Notes under the pieces: generated by a model
What the model was told of the DNA's origin: nothing
The model's input: only the letters and a program-made list of their open reading frames with translations
Databases searched by the model: none
In this document: positions 26,201 to 34,109 of the stretch, piece by piece
Position numbering within the stretch: position 1 is the first letter of the stretch
How the letters are laid out: every line of letters begins with the position of its first letter
Position numbers and translations under genes: made by a program
Assembly: GCF_040905785.1 (NCBI RefSeq)
Contig: NZ_JBBDQW010000016.1
Coordinates: forward strand, 100,267-164,266
Direction of reading: 5' to 3'
Source of the DNA: Tistlia sp040905785
Lineage (GTDB): Bacteria > Pseudomonadota > Alphaproteobacteria > Kiloniellales > DSM-21159
DNA: 64,000 nt

Positions 26201-27790
26201 CTAACGGCTCAGGCGATAGCCGGTCGCCTCGAGATCCCAGCAGTCGTCGGTCGTCCTTGGCAACTCACCCTTGCGGACGCGCTGGGTCGGCGTCTTCGGC
26301 AGTTCCTCGACCAGCGACACGTAGCGCGGGATCTGGAAGTAGGGCATCCTGTCCTCGCACCATCGAACGAGCCCGAGCGGATCGAGCGTGCTGCCTGGGC
26401 GCCGTCGGACGAAGATCTTGAGGTCGTCGTCCCCGAGACCGCTCGGCACGCCGATCAGCGCGCATTCCTCGACCTCTGGGTGACGAGCCACGACACGCTC
26501 GACCTCCCAGGCAGACACGTTCTCGCCGCGGCGGCGCAGGCTGTCGCTCTTGCGGCCCGCGAAGAAGAGATAGCCCGACGTGTCGAAGCGCCCGAGATCG
26601 CCTGTCCGGATCCAGCCGTCGCGAGTCGTCGTACTCGTGCGGTTCAGCGATACTGAGGTGTACTCCGGGCGCTCGCCCTTGACGACAATCTCTCCAGTCT
26701 CGCCGGGAGAGACCTCCCGACCCTCCTCGTCGAGCAGCCGGATCGAGAAGTATGGCAGGACGCGGCCGACGGATCCCCTGGGCCCGCCCCTGTTGACGCA
26801 GACGTAGTTGGCGACCTCGCTGAGCCCGTAGCCCTCGTGGACGCGCACGCCGAAGCGCCGCTCGAAGGTCTCCCAGGCATCGGGCGGGCAGCCGGCGCCC
26901 CAGGCGATGCGCACGCCGTGGTCGAGGTCGTCCGGGCGCGCGGGCTGCTTCAGCAGAATCGGCAGGATGCCGCCGATGTAGTGAATCTTGGTTGCTCCAA
27001 AGAACCTCGCCTGATCCCAGAAGCGCGAGGCGCTGAAGCGCGGGGTCATCGCCAGCGTGACCTTCTCCAGGAGCGCGGCCAGCGCGGTCTGGCTGCCGGC
27101 GCCGTGGAAAAGCGGCTCCCAGAACAGCAGGACGTCCCCCGGCTCGAACTCGCCGATGCGCAGGCAGGCCAGAGAGCCAATCTGCAGCACGCGATCGCTT
27201 CTCGAGAACTTCTTCGGCGCGCCGGTCGTGCCGGAGGTGTAGTTGACGACCAGCGGATCGTCGGGCTCGACCACCGTCGGTAGCGGGGTCTCGGCGCCGG
27301 TCGCGATCAGCTGCTTCAGGCCCTCGCCGGCCGGTGCGCCGTCGGCTTCGTTCCACACCAGCAGCTCCGGAACCTGCGCGCCGAAGGCCGGCTCGAGCAG
27401 CCGGCGATAGCCGGTCTCCGCGATCAGCGCCCGCGGCCGGGCGTCGGCGAGCAGGTGCGCCAAGTAGTCGCCCTTGGCGCTGACGTTCACCGACGTGCGC
27501 ACCAGGCCGGCAATCGCGCAGGCGACGAGGGCGACGATGTGCTCGGCGTGCTGGTCCAGCATGAAGGCGACGAGGTCGCCCTTGCGCAGACCTCTGGCGA
27601 GCAGCGCATTGGCGAGCCTCGTCGAGGCCCGGTGCACCTCGCCGACGGTGAGCGCGCCGCCGTCCCAAACCAGGAAGCGGTGCTCGGGGTCCTCGGCGGC
27701 GCGGCGCTCCAGGATCGTGCGGAACGTTACCTCCCCGGGGACCGGCCATTCCTGTTCTGCCGGCAAGGCCGGCGCGCTTCCCGATACCAT
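26201..27790 (-). CDS. AMP-binding acyl-CoA synthetase
   Basis: The 529-residue protein is a class I adenylate-forming enzyme: P-loop YTSGTTGAPKKFSRSD, the AMP motif YGLSEVANY, TGDLGRFDTSGYLFFAGR, hinge and C-terminal lysine in TQRVRKGELP. It resembles crotonobetaine/carnitine-type CoA ligases. It would activate a carboxylate imported by the TRAP transporter of the same operon; it is the last gene, 34 bases after the enoyl-CoA hydratase. ATG at 27790 is preferred over one six codons upstream because AGGGAG precedes it at the right distance. Substrate unknown. Confidence 0.88.
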   Translation of the reverse strand: MVSGSAPALPAEQEWPVPGEVTFRTILERRAAEDPEHRFLVWDGGALTVGEVHRASTRLANALLARGLRKGDLVAFMLDQHAEHIVALVACAIAGLVRTSVNVSAKGDYLAHLLADARPRALIAETGYRRLLEPAFGAQVPELLVWNEADGAPAGEGLKQLIATGAETPLPTVVEPDDPLVVNYTSGTTGAPKKFSRSDRVLQIGSLACLRIGEFEPGDVLLFWEPLFHGAGSQTALAALLEKVTLAMTPRFSASRFWDQARFFGATKIHYIGGILPILLKQPARPDDLDHGVRIAWGAGCPPDAWETFERRFGVRVHEGYGLSEVANYVCVNRGGPRGSVGRVLPYFSIRLLDEEGREVSPGETGEIVVKGERPEYTSVSLNRTSTTTRDGWIRTGDLGRFDTSGYLFFAGRKSDSLRRRGENVSAWEVERVVARHPEVEECALIGVPSGLGDDDLKIFVRRRPGSTLDPLGLVRWCEDRMPYFQIPRYVSLVEELPKTPTQRVRKGELPRTTDDCWDLEATGYRLSR

Positions 27791-27824
27791 GGGACTCTCC
27801 CTGCTCATGTTCGAGGACGGTGGG

Positions 27825-28583
27825 CTAGCGGCTGCGCCTGGACCGGCCCAGGAAGCCCTGGACCCCCGCCTCTATCGACTCGCCCATGCTGGCGTGCGAG
27901 CGAACCGTCGCCGCGTGCTCGAACGCCTGGTCGAGCGCCGGACGCAGCATCTCGCTGAACCAGCGTCTGGTTTCCGCGTAGGCGCGCGGCGATTTTCCGG
28001 CGCCGTCGCGGGCGACGGCGACGGCGCGGTCTAGAACCGCCGCCGGCTCGACCAGCTCGTCGATCAGCCCCAGCGCCACCGCGCGCTCCGCGTCGAGGAA
28101 GCGCGCGGTCGTCACGAGGCTGCGCGCAACGGCCGCGCCTACCGTGTGGCTCAGGATCGTCGAACCGGTGATGCAGGGCATGCCGGCGTTGATCTCGGGC
28201 ATGCCCAGGCGCACGCCGGGATGGCCGACTCGGTGGTCGGTCAGCAGGATCGCCTGGAACGCCGAGCCGGCCGCCAGACCGTTGAGGGCGGTGACCAGCG
28301 GCTTCGCGAACTCCAGGAGCGAGCCGTAGAGCGCGCGATAGCCGGCCATCCGGGTGGCGGCCGCGGCCGCCGTCCCGACCGTCGGGTCGGTGAGGTCGGC
28401 GCCGGCGCAGAAGGCCCGGTCTCCTGTGCCGGTCAGCACCACAGCCCCGACCGCCGCGTCGCCATCCGCCTCGGCGAGCGCGGCGGCGAGCGTGTCGCGC
28501 AGTTCCTGGTCCCAGGCGTTCAGCTTCTCCGGCCTGTCCAGCCGAAGCACCCGGATACCCTCGTGATCGTCGCGCCGAAGCAT
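27825..28583 (-). CDS. Enoyl-CoA hydratase/isomerase
   Basis: The 252-residue crotonase-family protein shows LDRPEKLNAWDQELRD, the oxyanion loop FCAGADLTD and GLAAGSAFQAILLTDHRVG. It keeps a glutamate in LGMPEINAGMP where hydratases have a catalytic acid, so it may be an active hydratase or isomerase. It stands between the DctM permease and the CoA ligase in a six-gene minus-strand operon. The likely order of action is import, CoA activation, then hydration or isomerisation. Confidence 0.9.
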   Translation of the reverse strand: MLRRDDHEGIRVLRLDRPEKLNAWDQELRDTLAAALAEADGDAAVGAVVLTGTGDRAFCAGADLTDPTVGTAAAAATRMAGYRALYGSLLEFAKPLVTALNGLAAGSAFQAILLTDHRVGHPGVRLGMPEINAGMPCITGSTILSHTVGAAVARSLVTTARFLDAERAVALGLIDELVEPAAVLDRAVAVARDGAGKSPRAYAETRRWFSEMLRPALDQAFEHAATVRSHASMGESIEAGVQGFLGRSRRSR

Positions 28584-28631
28584 CGTCCTGCTCTCCTTCT
28601 GTCTGTCGCCAATCCTGTCGTCCGGGCGCCG

Positions 28632-29918
28632 TCAGCTGCCCATCAGCCAATTCGGCAGCGCCAGGGAGAAGGCCGGCACGAAGGTCACGATGAGCAGCGA
28701 TGCGAGGAGCGCGAGGAAGAACGGCAGCGAGGCGATCACTGCCGCGCGCATCGGCACCCCGGCGATCCGTGCGGAAATGAACAGCGACAGCGCCACGGGC
28801 GGCGTCATCGAGCCGAGCGTAAGGTTGATCGCGGCGATGATGCCAAGGTGCACGGGATCGATACCGTAGAGGCCACCCAGGTAGATCAGCACCGGCGCGA
28901 CCACCACGAGCGCCGCGGAACCGGCCTCCAGGCAGCCCAGCATCAGCAGCCCCAGGTTGATCATCAGCAGAGCCAGCCAGGGCCGGTCGGTAATCGCCTG
29001 GATGGTGTCGCCCACCGCCTCCGGGACCTGCATGATGTTGACCGCCCAGCCGAATGCGCCGGAGGCGGCGATGATCAGCAGGATGGCCCCGCTGAACAGC
29101 GCGGCCTCGTGCAGCGACTTGACCAGTAGCCGGAAGCTGAGACTCCGATAGACGACGCCGAGCAGCAGCGAGTAGCAGACCGCCAGCACGCCAGCCTCCG
29201 ACGGGGTCACGATGCCCAGGGTCATGCCGCCGACGATGATCGCCGGAGCGATCAGCGCGAAGAGGCCGTCGCGCGCCCGGCGCATTACCTCGCCCGCAGT
29301 TGCGCGGGGCAGCGGGTCGCCGGCGGCGGCGCGATGGCGCACCAGGACGAAAACGATCAGCGACAGGCAGGCCGCCATTACCAGACCGGGCAGGATTCCC
29401 GCCAGGAACAGCCGCCCCGTGGAGACGCTTGCCAGCTGCGCGTAGACGACCAGGATGATGCTCGGCGGAATGATCGGACCGATAATCGACGAGGCGGCGG
29501 TCACGGCCGCGCTGTAGGCACGGTCGTAGTTGGCGTCGACCATCGCCTTGATCTCGATCTTGCCGAGGCCGGCGACGTCGGCGGTGTTGGAGCCCGACAT
29601 GCCGGAGAAGATCACGCTGGCGAGAATGTTGACATAGTAGAGCCCGCCGCGCAGGTGGCCGACTAAGGCCAGGGCGAAGCGGAAGATCCGCTCCGTCACG
29701 CCCATGTTGTTCATCAGGATCGCGGCGAGGATGTACATCGGGATCGCCGAGAGGATCGAACTGGTGACGCCGCCCCACATGCGCTGGGCGACGATCTCCA
29801 ACGGAAAGTCCCCGCTGACGAGAATGAAGCCGATGGTGGCGATCAGCAGCGTCACCGCGATCGGCACGTTGGCGAAGAAGAGGACGACGAGCAGGAGCCC
29901 GAAGACGATGCCTTCCAT
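28632..29918 (-). CDS. TRAP transporter large permease (DctM)
   Basis: The 428-residue protein has about twelve membrane spans and DctM hallmarks: ANVPIAVTLLIATIGF near the start, SGMSGSNTADVAGLGKIEI, IIGPIIPPSIILVVY, and the C-terminal NLTLGSMTPPVALSLF. It is the main inner-membrane channel of a Na+-driven TRAP importer. The small permease gene ends nine bases upstream and the binding protein is encoded two genes earlier with MmgE/PrpD in between, an unusual insertion in the transporter set. Confidence 0.95.
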   Translation of the reverse strand: MEGIVFGLLLVVLFFANVPIAVTLLIATIGFILVSGDFPLEIVAQRMWGGVTSSILSAIPMYILAAILMNNMGVTERIFRFALALVGHLRGGLYYVNILASVIFSGMSGSNTADVAGLGKIEIKAMVDANYDRAYSAAVTAASSIIGPIIPPSIILVVYAQLASVSTGRLFLAGILPGLVMAACLSLIVFVLVRHRAAAGDPLPRATAGEVMRRARDGLFALIAPAIIVGGMTLGIVTPSEAGVLAVCYSLLLGVVYRSLSFRLLVKSLHEAALFSGAILLIIAASGAFGWAVNIMQVPEAVGDTIQAITDRPWLALLMINLGLLMLGCLEAGSAALVVVAPVLIYLGGLYGIDPVHLGIIAAINLTLGSMTPPVALSLFISARIAGVPMRAAVIASLPFFLALLASLLIVTFVPAFSLALPNWLMGS

Positions 29919-29927
29919 GGGCTTCTC

Positions 29928-30401
29928 CTAGGGGTGCGCGGCGAGCGAGCGCACGAGGCGCACGCCGAGATGCAGCGCCATGGACAGGAAGCAGTAGACC
30001 ATGACGTAGGCCTTGGCTTCCTCGGGGATGCCGAGCACCACCGTCTCGGTGCCTTCGTAGAGCCGGGCGAGATTGAATGAGTAGTAGGCCAGTGCCAGCA
30101 TCACCACGGCCTGGAGCGCGAGCCCCGCGATCTCGACGATGCGACGCGCGGCCCGGGGCAGCGACGCGAGGAAGGTGTCGATCGAGAAGTGCTCGCCCCG
30201 CTTGAGCACCGCCGTCGCCGCGACGAAGGTGAGCGAGATCAGCAGGAAGGTGGTCAGTTCCTCGCTCCACGAGAGCGGGTCGTCGAACAGGTAGCGGAAC
30301 GCGATCTGGCCGCCGATCAGCAGCGCCAGGGCGGCGACCAGCAGCAGAGCGGCCAGCTCTTCGGTCCGTTGCAGCAGCCTCTCCAGGCGCAGCATCCCCA
30401 T
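29928..30401 (-). CDS. TRAP transporter small permease (DctQ)
   Basis: The 157-residue protein has four membrane spans, and its DctQ pattern is clear in the segment FRYLFDDPLSWSEELTTFLL (residues about 34-53) and in GEHFSIDTFLASLP. It partners the large permease encoded immediately downstream. GGGAAG precedes the ATG. It lies about 30 bases after the MmgE/PrpD gene in the LysR-linked operon. Confidence 0.93.
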   Translation of the reverse strand: MGMLRLERLLQRTEELAALLLVAALALLIGGQIAFRYLFDDPLSWSEELTTFLLISLTFVAATAVLKRGEHFSIDTFLASLPRAARRIVEIAGLALQAVVMLALAYYSFNLARLYEGTETVVLGIPEEAKAYVMVYCFLSMALHLGVRLVRSLAAHP

Positions 30402-30430
30402 CTTCCCTCTCTGCGGTGGGCTATTGAAAC

Positions 30431-31792
30431 TCAGAAGAGGGCATTGACCTCGCCGGGCGCCAGCGTCTCAAGGCTGCGCAGGCCGCCCCAGATCCGAGCC
30501 GCCGCCGCCGCCCCGACGGCGGGGTCGGCGCAGCGACGGAACTTCGCCTCCAGGTCGTCCCAGGTCAGCGGATTGCTCGGGTGGCCCTTCGGCTTGTAGA
30601 GGCGCTCGTGGAACACCCTGCCGTCGCGGTGCCGGATCTCGATGTCGGCGAAGTCGTTGAACACCGAGTCGCGCTCGCGCAGGTCCGAATGCAAGTAAAT
30701 GTTGAGCTTCGGATAAAGCGCGGCGATCTCGGGCGCATTGACCGCCTCGTCGCTGAACTCGGCGAAGCCGACCTGCCCGTAATGGAGCGCCGCGGCAATG
30801 CAATACTCCATGCTGAACTTGCCCTCCAGGCCGTTCGTCGGCCGATGGTAGGGCAGCGTCTTTTCGCAGCGGTAGCCGATGCCGCAATCGACGTGCTCGA
30901 TGGTCGCCGGCTCGATCGCGCCGCTGGCGATCCCCTCGAACAGCAGGTCGAGGACATGGTGGGTCAGTGAGCAGGTCGGATAAAGCTTGTAGATGATCCC
31001 GGGGCTGACAACGTCGAAGGGGGCGCCGAGCCCGGCGACGGCCCGGTCGGCCGCGACGTTGTCGCTGCCGCAGAACAGGTCGAAGAAGCCCTCGGCGGCC
31101 TCGATCGCTGTCGGATTCGCGGTCAGCCCGGCGGCCGCCAGGCGCGCCGCAAGGACGCCGTTCTCGGCGGCAAGGCCGGCGTGCAGCGGCTTGGTCATCG
31201 TGCCGAAGTTGGCGCGCAGGCCGCAGGCAGTCGAGGCGGCGATCGCGAGGGCATGGGCGCAGCGCTCGGCGTCCAGGCCGAGCAGGCTCGCCGCTGCCGC
31301 CGCGGCGCCCAGCGAGCCGAGGGTCGAGGTCGTGTGCCAGCCCCGCTCGTAGTGCTCCATGTTCATAGCGCGACCCAGCTTCGCCTCAACTTCGACGCCT
31401 ACGGCGTAGGCCAGGATCAGGTCTTGGCCCGGTCCGGCGCCACCCACCGCGAAGGCCGCCGGCACCACCGGGGCGGAGGGATGTCCGCGCATCGACTCAT
31501 TGGTGTCGTCGATGTCGTGAGCGTGCGCCATGGTGCCGTTGACCAGCGCGGCGGTGCGTTCGCCGGTGCGCAGGACCGAGCCCCAGATCACCGCCTCCCC
31601 CGGCTCGCCCTGCGCCATCCGCATAGCGGCGACGGCCGGGGGCTCGGCGGCACCGGCGAGTGCCCCGCCGATGCAGTCGGCGATCGCCTGCTTGGAGGAC
31701 TCGCGTGCCGCTTCCGGCAGCGTTTCCCAGGTCGTCTGGGCGACGAACGTGGCGAGCCTCCGGGTGGTCGAAACGGTCTCTAAGCGGTCCAT
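30431..31792 (-). CDS. MmgE/PrpD-family protein
   Basis: The 453-residue protein matches the MmgE/PrpD fold along its length: an all-helical N-terminal part with ADCIGGALAGA, HAHDIDDTNESMRGHPSAPV and KPLHAGLAAENGVLAARLA, then a small alpha/beta domain (YPTCSLTHHVLD, KFSMEYCIAAAL). Characterised members are 2-methylcitrate dehydratase (PrpD) and cis-aconitate decarboxylase; most are unassigned. Here no methylcitrate-cycle genes are near, so it more likely acts on the carboxylate brought in by the surrounding TRAP genes. ATG at 31792 has AGGAAAG upstream; the longer frame has no support. Confidence 0.9.
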   Translation of the reverse strand: MDRLETVSTTRRLATFVAQTTWETLPEAARESSKQAIADCIGGALAGAAEPPAVAAMRMAQGEPGEAVIWGSVLRTGERTAALVNGTMAHAHDIDDTNESMRGHPSAPVVPAAFAVGGAGPGQDLILAYAVGVEVEAKLGRAMNMEHYERGWHTTSTLGSLGAAAAAASLLGLDAERCAHALAIAASTACGLRANFGTMTKPLHAGLAAENGVLAARLAAAGLTANPTAIEAAEGFFDLFCGSDNVAADRAVAGLGAPFDVVSPGIIYKLYPTCSLTHHVLDLLFEGIASGAIEPATIEHVDCGIGYRCEKTLPYHRPTNGLEGKFSMEYCIAAALHYGQVGFAEFSDEAVNAPEIAALYPKLNIYLHSDLRERDSVFNDFADIEIRHRDGRVFHERLYKPKGHPSNPLTWDDLEAKFRRCADPAVGAAAAARIWGGLRSLETLAPGEVNALF

Positions 31793-31917
31793 TTTCTTTC
31801 CTGGTCTTCGTGGACTGTCCGCGCGGGGCCCGGCAGGAGCCGGGGCGGGCTCGCACGGCATCCGTTGCAGGGACTCGCCGCGCTGGCGCGGCCCGCGGCA
31901 CAAGGGAAGCGTGGAGC

Positions 31918-31950
31918 GGGCCGGCGCGCCGGAATGCGGGGCGCCGGCCC
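31918..31950 (-). terminator. Stem-loop just after the TRAP binding-protein gene
   Basis: GGGCCGGCG (31918-31926) and CGCCGGCCC (31942-31950) form a perfect nine-pair stem over 15 bases, beginning seven bases after the dctP-type stop. No T run follows on the minus strand, so it is more likely an mRNA-stabilising or partial-termination element that keeps binding-protein levels higher than permease levels. Confidence 0.5.
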
Positions 31951-31956
31951 TAGGGT

Positions 31957-32946
31957 CTACTGGATCGCCTGGATCTTCTGGAACAGCCCCTCGGTGGTCC
32001 AGACGCCCTGCTCCTCCATCTGCTCGATCACCGGCCCCATCCTGGCGATGAACGGCTCCGGGCTGACGCGGATGACGACCCCGCCGTCTTCGATCATCTT
32101 CTCGATCACCTCGGCCTCGTCGCGGACGGCCAGCTCGTTGTAGTACGCGCCGGCTTCCTCGCCGGCTTCGAGCAGCGCCGCCTGGTGCTCGGCCGAGAGT
32201 TTCTGGAACTTGCGCTCACCGATCACGATGGTGAAGCCGTCGCTGAAGAAGTTGACCCGCGTCAGGTAGGGCGCCACCTCCTGCAGCGACTGACCGTAAA
32301 GGCCCGAAGCGGTCGCCGAGGCGACCTCGGCGATGCCCTGCTTGAGAGCAAGGTAGGTCTCCCCCCAGGGCAAGCTGACCGTCTTCGCGCCCATCGCCTC
32401 GAAGGTCTTCACGTAGCCCTCCCACGGTGGGATCCGGACCTTCATCCCCTTGAGGTCGTCGGGGCTCATGATCGGCTTGGTCGCGATCACCGGCTTGCCG
32501 GGGCGGGCGCCGTTCCGCAGCACCATCCGGAAGCCAGCCTTGTCGAGCAGCGCCTGCTCCATGCCCTTGTAGACGTCGCTGTCCAGGACCTTCTCGAAGT
32601 GCTCCTTATCGCGGAACACGAAGCCGACCGAGGTGATGTTCCAGTCCTTGACGTACTTGCCGAAGTTGCCCGTCCCGCCGCCGTACATGTCCTGAGCGCC
32701 GAGGCGGATGGCCTCGAGCTGCGACGGCGCGTCTCCGAGCTGACTGCCGGAGAAGACTTCGACCTGCACCTGTGTGCCCGTCTTCTCGGCGACCAACTCC
32801 GCGAAACGTTCCTGCGCCCGCGTCTCGATGTGCTTTGGGCCGGTGATATTGCCGAGGCGCAGCGTCACCGTCTCCGCCGACGCGACGCCCGCGGCGCCGA
32901 ACAGCGCCGCCCCTACCAGCAGTGCCTTGATCAAGCTCTGGGTCAT
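31957..32946 (-). CDS. TRAP transporter substrate-binding protein (DctP family)
   Basis: The 329-residue protein begins with a Sec signal peptide (cleavage near ASA-ET, residue 24). The DctP pattern follows: RLGNITGPKHIETRAQERFAE, EVFSGSQLGDAPSQLEAIRLG, the ligand-contact segment LKGMKVRIPPWEGYVK with its conserved arginine, and LPWGETYLALKQGIAEVAS. It captures a carboxylate in the periplasm for the DctQM permease. It is the first gene of the operon and is divergent from a LysR regulator. The ligand class cannot be told with confidence. Confidence 0.95.
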   Translation of the reverse strand: MTQSLIKALLVGAALFGAAGVASAETVTLRLGNITGPKHIETRAQERFAELVAEKTGTQVQVEVFSGSQLGDAPSQLEAIRLGAQDMYGGGTGNFGKYVKDWNITSVGFVFRDKEHFEKVLDSDVYKGMEQALLDKAGFRMVLRNGARPGKPVIATKPIMSPDDLKGMKVRIPPWEGYVKTFEAMGAKTVSLPWGETYLALKQGIAEVASATASGLYGQSLQEVAPYLTRVNFFSDGFTIVIGERKFQKLSAEHQAALLEAGEEAGAYYNELAVRDEAEVIEKMIEDGGVVIRVSPEPFIARMGPVIEQMEEQGVWTTEGLFQKIQAIQ

Positions 32947-33004
32947 CTTCGCTCTCCCGTGCTCGTGCCGCCGACGGCAGCGACTAACAGTTGCGTCTGG
33001 TTAT

Positions 33005-33026
33005 TATTAGTTTTACTAATAGTAAA
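33005..33026. promoter_or_regulatory. Overlapping dyads in the LysR/TRAP divergent promoter
   Basis: Two perfect inverted repeats overlap in a strikingly AT-rich stretch: TATTAGT-TTT-ACTAATA (33005-33021) and TTTACTA-A-TAGTAAA (33012-33026). The second contains a T-N11-A core, the form bound by LysR-type regulators. It is about 60 bases from the binding-protein start and about 85 from the LysR start, a normal place for shared control. Confidence 0.65.
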
Positions 33027-33109
33027 TATAAGCCACTCGGCAGGTGCGCGTCAATCCGTAACCGGCGAGCGACGCGAACGATCCACCGATACAGAACGGG
33101 ACTGGGCCG

Positions 33110-34084
33110 ATGAAAAGCTGGATGAACCTGCGCTCGATCGAGGCCTTCGTGGCGACGATCGAAGACCAGAGCATGTCGAAGGCGGCCGAGCGGCTCGGGC
33201 TGACGCAATCGGCGGTCTCGCAGGCGATCTCCAGCCTGGAGCGCGCGGTCGGCTGCCAGCTGATCGACCGTTCGGTGCGGCCGGCCAAGCTCACCCTCGC
33301 CGGAAGCTCCTTTCACAAGAAGGCGACCGAGGTGCTCGACCGTGCCTGGGAGCTCGAGCAGGTCGTCGACCTCGACCTCAACAAGCTGCTGCCCCTACTG
33401 CGCATCGGCATGGTCGACTCCTTTGCCGCCACGGCAGGGCCGAGCCTGGTGCAGGAACTGGACAGCATTGCCGCCCAGTGGTCGGTCGCTTCGGGCTTTG
33501 AGGACACCAGCGTGCGCGCGCTGCTGGAGCGCCGGGTCGACTTCATCATCAGCCCCGACGACACCTTTGCGCAGTTCGACCTGATCGCCTTTCCCATCTT
33601 CGAAGAGCCGTTCTTCCTGGTCACCCCGAAGCGGGACTCGGTGAAGGGAAAGACGATCGAGGCGCTGAGCGGCGAGATCCCGCTGATCCGCTACTCCAGG
33701 CGCTCATTCTTCGGAGGCCAGGTCGACAGCTACCTGCGCCAGCGCGCGGTCGTGCCGCCGCACCGCTACGAGTTCGACACCTCGGATGCGGTCATGGCGA
33801 TGGTCCGGGCGGGGATCGGCTGGGCGATCACGACCCCACTGGTCGCGCTGAAGAGCCATCCCGCGGCAGCGCAGATCGAATGCCACCGGCTGCCGGACCA
33901 GTCGCCGAAACGCAGGCTCTGGCTCATCGCCCGGCGCACCGAGGGGGCGGAACTGGCGGAGCGCATAGCGACCGCCGCGCACCACGCGGTGATGCGCCAC
34001 TGCGTGCCCGATATCGTCAAGCTGACGCCCTGGCTCGAGGCCGAACTGCTCCAGGCGAACGCACCGGCCCGGACGAGCCGATAG
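33110..34084 (+). CDS. LysR-family transcriptional regulator
   Basis: The 324-residue protein has the N-terminal helix-turn-helix AAERLGLTQSAVSQAISSLERAVG near residues 25-48 and a C-terminal periplasmic-binding-like effector domain (about 95-300). It is transcribed away from the TRAP/MmgE operon, and a pair of overlapping dyads lies between them, so it most likely controls that operon in response to the imported compound or a product. The effector is unknown. Confidence 0.92.
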   Translation: MKSWMNLRSIEAFVATIEDQSMSKAAERLGLTQSAVSQAISSLERAVGCQLIDRSVRPAKLTLAGSSFHKKATEVLDRAWELEQVVDLDLNKLLPLLRIGMVDSFAATAGPSLVQELDSIAAQWSVASGFEDTSVRALLERRVDFIISPDDTFAQFDLIAFPIFEEPFFLVTPKRDSVKGKTIEALSGEIPLIRYSRRSFFGGQVDSYLRQRAVVPPHRYEFDTSDAVMAMVRAGIGWAITTPLVALKSHPAAAQIECHRLPDQSPKRRLWLIARRTEGAELAERIATAAHHAVMRHCVPDIVKLTPWLEAELLQANAPARTSR

Positions 34085-34109
34085 CGGCGCCGTTGGCGAC
34101 CGCCGGGCC

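Noticed and set aside
33110..33600. Second regulator gene on the opposite strand
   Set aside because: Minus-strand frames under the LysR gene lack any recognisable domain and start signals.
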